Below are positions 57,455 through 64,000 of a stretch of DNA of 64,000 bases, piece after piece. The translations under genes and the position numbers were made by a program. Under the pieces are notes generated by a model. The model had not been told where the DNA came from and did no database searches. It saw nothing but the letters and a program-made list of their open reading frames with translations. The stretch is from assembly GCA_001661515.1 (NCBI GenBank), contig LUVW01000001.1, positions 1,558,871-1,622,870 of the forward strand, read 5' to 3'. The stretch comes from Capniomyces stellatus. Lineage: Eukaryota > Kickxellomycota > Harpellomycetes > Harpellales > Legeriomycetaceae. Every line of letters begins with the position of its first letter. Within the stretch, counting starts at the first letter, position 1.

Positions 57455-60147
57455 TCAAAGAGAATCACGTAGTTTAGTAATGGCATGGAACAGGTCGTCG
57501 GCCAAAGCGTTAGTTTTGACACGAATCATATACTTTACAGGCAACCCGTCCCTGCCAACAGCAATAATGCTAGTGTCTTTACTGCCGTTGATATGGTCAA
57601 CACTCATTTGCTTGTAGAGAGCTGCATTGAGAGTAACAATACTGCTGCCTTCCTGCCTACACAGCAACCGTGCCTTTGAATTGTCAGTCTTGCTCTGGTT
57701 TACGCGCAAGTAGCCAACACCGAGATCAACGTACTTTTTGGCAGCACTATCGAACTTGTACAGTTTGGCACGCGTGTTAAAGACATTATTTTCGTTTTCC
57801 TCACCACTTCCTGGAACACTCGCAGAGTTTGCCAACTTGCTGGGCGATGGAGGCTGTTCTCCCTCGTCCACCTCATCGGCAGTTGAGACTACTGGTGCGG
57901 TCACATTGTTCGCGCCAAATGCAAAAGTAAACTTCTTTCCTGCCTCGCTTTGGTCGATTGAATTGGTTGGCTTGGGCGATGATATTGCGCTTGTGTTTGT
58001 GATTCCTCCAATGACAAACGGAGCGTTATTGATTTTGAATGGTGAATCTTGGGCATTTGAACTACTGGTATTGTTTGCTGCTGAATTGAAGTTTCCAAAC
58101 GAAAAAGACATTGGCTTTTTTGGTGTTTCTATTTCTATTTCTGGTTTTGTTTTTGTTTTTGTTTCTGTTTCTGTTTCTGTTTCTGTTTCTGGTTTTGTTT
58201 CTGGTTTATTTATTGTATTGCTGTTATTGTTGGTTTGGTCAAATGTCTTTATATTTCCAAACGTCAATGGTTTACCAAACCCAAACCCAACTCCAAACCC
58301 TGATGTCGTTACTGCTGGCTTTGCTGCCTCCTGCACTCCACCGTTGCCTCCACTGTTGTTTCCAAAAGAAAAACCTCCAACTTTACTTGTCACCGTTGTC
58401 TCGGGTTCCTTTGGCGTTACTCTTGGTGCTGAAACTGCCGTCTGTGTTGTATTGAAAAGCGAAAACGGTGATGGTGTTGATACTGATATTGGTTTTGGCA
58501 CTGATAATGGCACTGATAATGGCACTGATAATGGCACTGATAATGGTGCTGATAATGGTGCTGATAATGGTGCTGATATTGGTGCTGGTACTGATAATGG
58601 TTTTGGTGTTGGTGCTGATATTGGTTTTGGTGGTTGGGCAGGTGACTTTGCGAATTGGGGGAATTCTTTGGTCTTTTTGACTATTTCTTTTGATACTTTA
58701 CTAGCCTGTAATTCAGGGTATTTGACCTTCAAATCCTCAACAAAATCCGTGTACTGTTTAAACAGCCCTGATATGTCATTTAAAGGATCGTTTTCAACTG
58801 CCTTTTGCACAACTTTGCTGAAACTCACATTCAATCCCATCATGTTGGTAAAGTACTCTTTGATTCTCGATGCCTCTATTTTCCTCTTCTTATTGCTGTC
58901 CTTATTACTGGTTGTTTCTCCTCCTATCTGCTCTGGCTTGTTGTTGAACAAAAACATTCCTCCTTTCTTTATTACTGTTGGTGGCTTGCTTCTACTCTTC
59001 ATCCTCTTTACTGCTCGCTCCTCTTCTTCATCATTATTTCCTTCTTCTTCTTCTTCTTCTTCTTCTTCTTCTTGATCCAACTCATATTCGCTTCCCTCCT
59101 CCTCCTCCCCCTCCTCTTCATCCTCTTCACCTTCATCATCGTCATCAAACTCTTCTGTTACTTCATATCCCTCCTCCTCCCCCTCCTCTTCTTCCTCTTC
59201 ATCGCTGTCACTATACTTTTCTCCTTCCTTATCCTCTTCTTCCTTGTCAAGTGTCTGTTCTATCGCCAACTCATCCAATGCTTCACTCTCCCTTCTCTCC
59301 TTTTCCTTCTTTTCTTTCTCTCCTTCTTCACTACCTCCTTTCTTTTGCTCAACTCCCTTTCCAAACCCTCCATAACTCACTCCTGACCCAAATCCCCCTC
59401 CAAACGCTGCCCCGAAACTCCCCCCAAATCCCCCAAACGCTGCTGGCTTTGCCGTTTCTCCCCCCGCACTACTTGCATTCCCTGCTGTTCCTGTCTTTGC
59501 CAAGCCTGCAAATATATTCGTACTCGCTAAAGTTGCCCCATTTTTATTATCCCCTACAATACACACCCACACACACACACACACACTTGCTCAATTTATC
59601 TTTCTTTTTTTTCTCATTCTTTTCTTTTTTCTTCTTTTTCTTCTTCTTCTTCTTACCTCCTAAACTTGTCGTGCTACCAAAGTTAAACCCTTTAAATGCT
59701 GTTGTTTTGCTCTCTCCAATTGCTCCCTCACCAGAACCACCAAACAATCCCCCTTCTCCACCCCGACTTCGTGATTTAGGTGCTTTGATTCTATCGTTTT
59801 TTGTTATTATTATTTTTTTTTTTGCATTTAAAATGTTAGTCTCCATCCCATTTATTCATATATATTTTTTTACTACTCTGTTTTCTTGTTTGTGTTGTTT
59901 GCACTTACACTCTTTGCTTTAAAATATCTTCATTCGCCTTTTTAAAGCTGCCGCCATCTTCCTACAATAATAAAACACAATATTTTATATATTATTTATA
60001 TTAATTCCACTACTAATTGGCATCTCGTTTTTAAACTCAGTCCGCAAAGCTTTATCAACACCCAATTGCTATCATATCTACCTCTTGGCCCTGTATATTG
60101 ACATAATTGTCTTGTGTTAGCTGAATATCTGCCCCCCGTTTCGACAT
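57455..60147 (-). CDS. NUP2: Nucleoporin NUP2/NUP50 with Ran-binding domain (4 exons)
   Basis: Nup2/Nup50 sits at the nuclear basket and helps recycle importin-alpha with RanGTP. Exons are 60147-60082, 59961-59909, 59790-59657 and 59553-57455; phases 0, 2 and 1 agree, for 783 residues. The N-terminus MSKRGADIQLTQDNY is the importin-alpha-binding motif of the family (compare Nup50), and exon 2/3 gives ANEDILKQRVIKAPKSRSRG. FG-type motifs (GFGGSFGAAFGGGFG, and FSFGN-type repeats) are followed by a very acidic Glu/Asp run, the Nup50-like helical part, and a C-terminal RanBP1-type domain (about 670-783; RAKLYKFD.., ..NAALYKQM..). Internal low-complexity includes a 12-bp coding minisatellite and an ET/KT repeat. 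Intron 3 contains a (CA)n tract. Confidence 0.92.
58480..58625. repeat. 12-bp coding minisatellite in NUP2
   Basis: Tandem copies of ACTGATAATGGC and variants on the + strand. On the coding strand they encode repeated SAPL/SVPL tetrapeptides, so copy number changes would keep frame. Confidence 0.9.
59566..59586. repeat. (CA)n microsatellite in NUP2 intron 3
   Basis: About ten CA units just outside the proposed exon 4 start. A reading frame that runs through it gives an artefactual Cys/Val-rich N-terminus. Confidence 0.85.
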
Positions 60148-60791
60148 TGTTGCGTTATATATTATTTCTGTTTGCCTATTTATACCCCCCGCTGTTTCTT
60201 TTGTTGACTCTATTTGATCTATTATCAACAAATTTGGAAAAACGAGAACTTTACGTTTTATAAAACTATTTTGTTTACTCAATTAAAGTGTCTTGTTTAT
60301 TTGTTCGGTTAATTCTTGTTTCAAGCTACTTTCCAACAATACGCCGCTTTTTTTCCTTTTAAACCGCCCAGTATTTTTCCTACTTTTTTTTTGTATTGCT
60401 TTTTTTTTTCTATTTCAAGAATCTTTTTTTATTGATTAGCCTTGAACGTTCATGTTTCTTATTTAACAACATTCTTATAAAACTTTGCTCGATTTCCCTC
60501 AAGCACTTTTTCTATGTATATATTTTTTCCTTCTAGATTTCTTACTTTGCTTTTTTGCTCTTTTTTTCTTCTTTTTTTTTCTACTAATTCGATTCTGGTT
60601 AATTTATTTATTACAGTTTTGACTTGATTAGTTTGTTTATTCACTTATTTATTCGTTTAACGATTTTTATCCCTGGTTTCAGCCAATAAAACTCACTAGT
60701 AAAAACTTTTGCTTTTTTTTGTATATTGAAATTCACATTTATTGAATGCAAATACTCGGTAGAACCATTTGAACCCGCCCAACTCGCCTAA
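60148..60791. other. Intergenic upstream of NUP2
   Basis: T-rich on +, so A-rich on the NUP2 sense strand. Short frames are low-complexity. No gene. Confidence 0.5.
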
Positions 60792-61072
60792 CTACTTTTT
60801 CATTCCCACATCTTCAACCCACACCTCTGCCTCTCTCACAACATTATATTTGACCATGCTCTCCAAACCATACCTTAACCACTCTTGAAATCCATCTGGA
60901 GTCTTGATAATATCACACCCCACCACTTTCCAATTATTTTTTCCAATTTACATAAACGTTTATTCAAATAATGGTAAGAAAGAAAAATAAAAAACAACAA
61001 CAAAATCTACGTTTGACCGATTCTGTCAGAGTATTGGTATACTTGGTCAAGTAAACTATGAGCAAATGACAT
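60792..61072 (-). CDS. Candidate small protein, about 62 residues (2 exons)
   Basis: A minus-strand frame ending in TAG at 60792 encodes mixed, charged sequence (KTPDGFQEWLRYGLESMVKY, then NVVREAEVWVEDVGMKK) that looks like genuine protein. A separate frame from an ATG at 61072 (MSFAHSLLDQVYQYSDRI) lies just upstream. They can be joined from about 61018 to 60925 in phase 1 using a weak GTCAAA donor and AAAG acceptor; a GTAGAT donor nearby has the wrong phase. The gene starts only 53 bp after the stop of the serine-protease gene on the same strand. I do not recognise the family. The 3' exon is better supported than the join. Confidence 0.4.
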
Positions 61073-61125
61073 ATAACCAAACCAGCTTATATTTCCTATT
61101 GATCACCACCATCCATGACTTGTAA

Positions 61126-62079
61126 TTATGAACGAATCACTCTGTCTATCCAATCGATGTGGTACTTGATTGGGGTTACTCCCAACACGTGTATATCATA
61201 GACCTTCTCGATTCCATTGATAACCGCGCTGCTCACTTTGCCATACACCTTTTCGTCCCTGGATTTGTTATTTCTGTTGGGGCGGAATCCATCTGCGCTA
61301 ATGGTGTAGCATACCAATCCCACCACCGACTTATCCTTGTCACCAATAAACACTGGTCCACCAGAGTCACCTTTCATTTGTCGTGTATCGTTTATATTGA
61401 CGTAGTGGTACATATTCTCATTTATTTTGTAATTGCTTGGAATGTACTTTTTTACCAGTTCGTTGGGCAAAAGTGTTATTTCCGCTTTTCTTAGATAACT
61501 TTTCTCCTCATCGCTTGTCTGCATATCTCCCAACTCTCCCCACCCAGCAACTGATACTTGCATTGGGAGCTTCAAATTATCTTTGTGCAAAGTGGCGATA
61601 CTCTTGTCAAGATTCTTAAACCCCTTACCCCGAACCTGCAAGATTGCCACATCGTTTGCAAGGGTGTCTTGCGAGAACTTCTCATGAATGGTTACCTTTT
61701 CCACAGCATAATATGGCTTTTTTACAAAGTACCGATCGCTATTTATCGTTACACTCAGTCCTGACAAATCCACCTTTTTTCCTTCATGGTACAAACAGTG
61801 TGCTGCTGTTAGCACGTGTAATTTTGACACCATCACCCCGCCACACTTGAAACTAATATCCGAAATCTCGTCATTCTTGCCAGCCCATCTGAACTCCATA
61901 ACCACGCCTACCATGTACGGAACATCTTTTATCCCGACTTTATAGCCGTTTAAAATCCTCTTTTGCAGCTCTTTAGTGCCTTTCTCAAGCTCTACAGGTT
62001 TGGCTACACCAAACTCCAAGTAAGAACAAGCACAGATGCTTAGCATTAACAAGGTTACACTTTTTATTCTCAAACCCAT
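61126..62079 (-). CDS. Secreted chymotrypsin-fold serine protease
   Basis: A single-exon S1-family protease of 317 residues from the ATG at 62079 (MGLRIKSVTL); the frame is open upstream but the signal peptide begins here. After the signal (about 1-26) and a short propeptide, KR precedes ILNGYKVG, the likely activation cleavage (R41/I42). The catalytic triad is complete: H94 in LTAAHC, D143 in ANDVAIL and S239 in GDSGGP, with VAGWG before it. At the position six residues before the Ser, where trypsins have Asp, the sequence reads Arg (TRQMKGDSGG), and the usual nearby Cys is absent, so specificity is probably not trypsin-like (inference). The C-terminus (YHIDWIDRVI) is the usual helix. It contrasts with the inactive homologue at 5.7-7.4 kb. 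Confidence 0.93.
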   Translation of the reverse strand: MGLRIKSVTLLMLSICACSYLEFGVAKPVELEKGTKELQKRILNGYKVGIKDVPYMVGVVMEFRWAGKNDEISDISFKCGGVMVSKLHVLTAAHCLYHEGKKVDLSGLSVTINSDRYFVKKPYYAVEKVTIHEKFSQDTLANDVAILQVRGKGFKNLDKSIATLHKDNLKLPMQVSVAGWGELGDMQTSDEEKSYLRKAEITLLPNELVKKYIPSNYKINENMYHYVNINDTRQMKGDSGGPVFIGDKDKSVVGLVCYTISADGFRPNRNNKSRDEKVYGKVSSAVINGIEKVYDIHVLGVTPIKYHIDWIDRVIRS

Positions 62080-64000
62080 AATTTCCTTTCTTTCCTTCTT
62101 TTCTCTTAAATAGTTTACTGATAGTTTCAGTTGTATTGAATATATTGGTTTAGCTTGTATGTGATTCAAAATAAATGAATTAAACGATATAAAACTGAAA
62201 GATCAATTCAGTTCCAACATGGCTTGCCTCTTGGTTTATATTCTGTTCGTGTCTAGTACTCTTTTGGTGGTAAACTAAACTAAACCTTTTGATCTTTCTA
62301 TAATAGTATAGTTAACTTTTATAGTTATTAAACACTTGTTTGCAAAGAATTTACTACTACTATATTTTTTAAAAAGAAATCAAACTCGACGCCTTCTTGT
62401 ATTACAGAACCATACATCCCAGTACATTGAACGTATAAGATAACACCCACCCAGGCCAATAACACACACATATATATGTTGTTGGTACATACCCATAGCG
62501 TAGTGTTGTAGTCTTTTATGTTCATTGGAATATCCTGTGCATGTTTGTTTTTCCAAAAAACAATCTATTCGATGCATCGTTACCACTTATACCGTCTAGT
62601 GTATGTTTATCGATGAATACCCAGCCAAAGGATCATTTATATAGCATGGCGTTATTGGTTCAGATAGTGATAGATCGGATATATATTCAAGAAGCAGCTT
62701 GGTTACGTTTAGTTTGTTTTAATAGGCATAGCCAGATAAGGAATAGTACACGGTACTAATAAACGACAGAGCAAAACTGGGCTTGGTCGATTTGAATTGA
62801 AATATGATTTGTATCATGTCAATATCAAACCATAACGTGTGCTTTTTTTGTTTTGTTTTGTTTTTGGCGTTGATAATAATAGTTTCGATTGAAATCGGGG
62901 TATAATCATGAGAACAATGTAATGTAAAAAAGAAAAGTAGGAAGTAAATAAAACAAAATATTGCAACCGAAACGCACAAAAGGAAAAAAAAAAAAACAAA
63001 GTGAAGAAATTTGATTTGTTATGATGGAGAATGTTAAATTCAGGTGCGTGTTTGTCAAGTAAAAAAAAAAAAGGTTTCAAAAGAAAACCGAAAAGTATAC
63101 TTCAATGGAAATATGATGAATCAAGGTTGGAACTAGAATAAAGCCAACAATGTAGCTCTGGCGATATATAGACAAAAACCGGGAAAACCGATGTTCAGAT
63201 TTAATCTAGTAAAAACAGAAGCAAAAGTGAGAAAGAGTTGGAATTAGCAACTAATGAGTTGAATTTAAAAATAGCAGATTTAAATTGGTGTAAATTTGAG
63301 AGCCAAATGAAGGATTAATGGTGGCAAAAGACGAAGGAAAAAGTGAAGGAAAAAGTGAGTAGCTAGTAGGAAATATAGACAGGAAAGAAAAGAAAAAAGG
63401 CTTATAAAACAGGAAAGATGATAAAAAATAGACAGGCTAAGTAGTGGAGTTGGATTCAGATATTTTAATAAAAACGTAATTATAGTAATAAAAATAGGGA
63501 TAAAAACAAAAATAACTAATACTTGAAATATAAACAAATGAGTAAATGGAAAAACAACAAATTCAGGCGAATGGTAAAAAGGATGGATTGTTTATGAAGG
63601 AAATGAATAGAAAAATAAAGCATGGAAAGTAAAAGAAAGAAAGAAAGAAATGATGATTGAATAATAAAGAGTATGGTAGATGGTTTATTTTCGGGTAAAT
63701 TAAAAAGCAATTGGGAGGGGAGAGATTAAATGAGCAAGTAATATATGCAAAATAAATAAATAAATCGACTAAAAGGTATCAAAGTGTAATTAAGGAAGGA
63801 TAAAATAAAAAGAAGGGAAATAAGGCACAAGTAAAGATAAAACACGAGAGTATTTATTAAACCGAGTTTGTAAGAAACAAGGAACTATTAGCTTTTTTTT
63901 TAAAAAAAAAAAGGAAAGAAAAGAAGGTAAAGCAATAAGCACAAACAATAAATAATAATCAAGAGAAAGAAAGTATACAGAGAAAAAGTATAAGCTGCAG
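62080..64000. other. Intergenic to window end
   Basis: Upstream of the serine protease; the right part (from about 62900) is purine/A-rich on the + strand with many AAAT and GAAA runs. No coding exon or RNA gene is seen. By analogy with the rest of the window, this composition may be the leader of a plus-strand gene beyond 64000 (inference). Confidence 0.5.

Noticed and set aside
59547..59846. Minus-strand frame with a long Lys run in NUP2
   Set aside because: Its second half is intron 3; the splice donor GTAAGA at 59656 removes the poly-Lys part.
57738..59922. Long plus-strand frames (445 and 314 codons) opposite NUP2
   Set aside because: They are antisense shadows of the low-complexity NUP2 coding region (poly-Leu, poly-Pro, poly-Ser) and match no family.

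Overview
The window is nuclear DNA of an AT-rich, intron-rich fungus. The support is a set of spliced orthologues of fungal housekeeping proteins: SEC62, ALG9, OCA1, PEX11, SMC6, KES1/OSH4, protein-L-isoaspartate methyltransferase, PTR2-type transporter, UTP15, FUR1, DBP3 and NUP2/NUP50. Introns are short (about 70-260 nt, mostly under 200), with GTAAGT-like donors and TAG/CAG acceptors. A peroxisome gene (PEX11) argues against anaerobic chytrids. The low GC, secreted chymotrypsin-fold proteases and divergent single-copy genes suggest an early-diverging (zoopagomycete/Entomophthorales-like) lineage, but that placement is an inference. Several genes are cut into exons of 3-60 nt and only become visible after reconstructing splice junctions; exon coordinates are given in each entry.

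Layout: 1-7.4 kb holds SEC62 (-), two unrecognised candidates, a small one-pass membrane protein (+), and an inactivated serine-protease homologue (-). 9.2-20.9 kb is a run of plus-strand genes: ALG9, OCA1-like phosphatase, a SYLF-domain protein with a 14-nt microexon, PEX11, and a helical-repeat protein resembling RNA polymerase I factor Rrn11. 21.1-24.8 kb is SMC6 (-), 26.6-27.4 kb a secreted CAP-domain protein (-). 27.4-33.6 kb is nearly gene-free apart from one small candidate. 33.6-35.7 kb is KES1-type oxysterol-binding protein (+), followed by a ten-exon isoaspartyl methyltransferase (-). 38.4-42.2 kb is another gene-poor stretch. 42.3-50.6 kb holds a peptide transporter (+), steroid 5-alpha-reductase-family protein (-), UTP15 (+) and an acyltransferase (-). 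52.2-52.8 kb carries tRNA-Lys and a tandem tRNA-Asp/tRNA-Leu pair. 54-62 kb holds FUR1 (+), DBP3 (-), NUP2/NUP50 (-), a small candidate gene (-) and an apparently active secreted serine protease (-). The last 1.9 kb has no recognisable gene.

Functionally this is an ordinary eukaryotic assortment: ER translocation and N-glycosylation (SEC62, ALG9), lipid handling (KES1, acyltransferase, 5-alpha-reductase family), ribosome production (UTP15, DBP3, possible Rrn11), genome maintenance (SMC6), nuclear transport (NUP2) and secretion (proteases, CAP protein). I see no operon, virus, transposon or CRISPR. The points most worth a second look are the pseudoprotease, the very small exons, the start-codon-only exon of FUR1, the probable dicistronic tRNA unit, and several short spliced candidate genes. 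Two assembly gaps flanked by homopolymers (20946-20958 and 57293-57317) interrupt the sequence.
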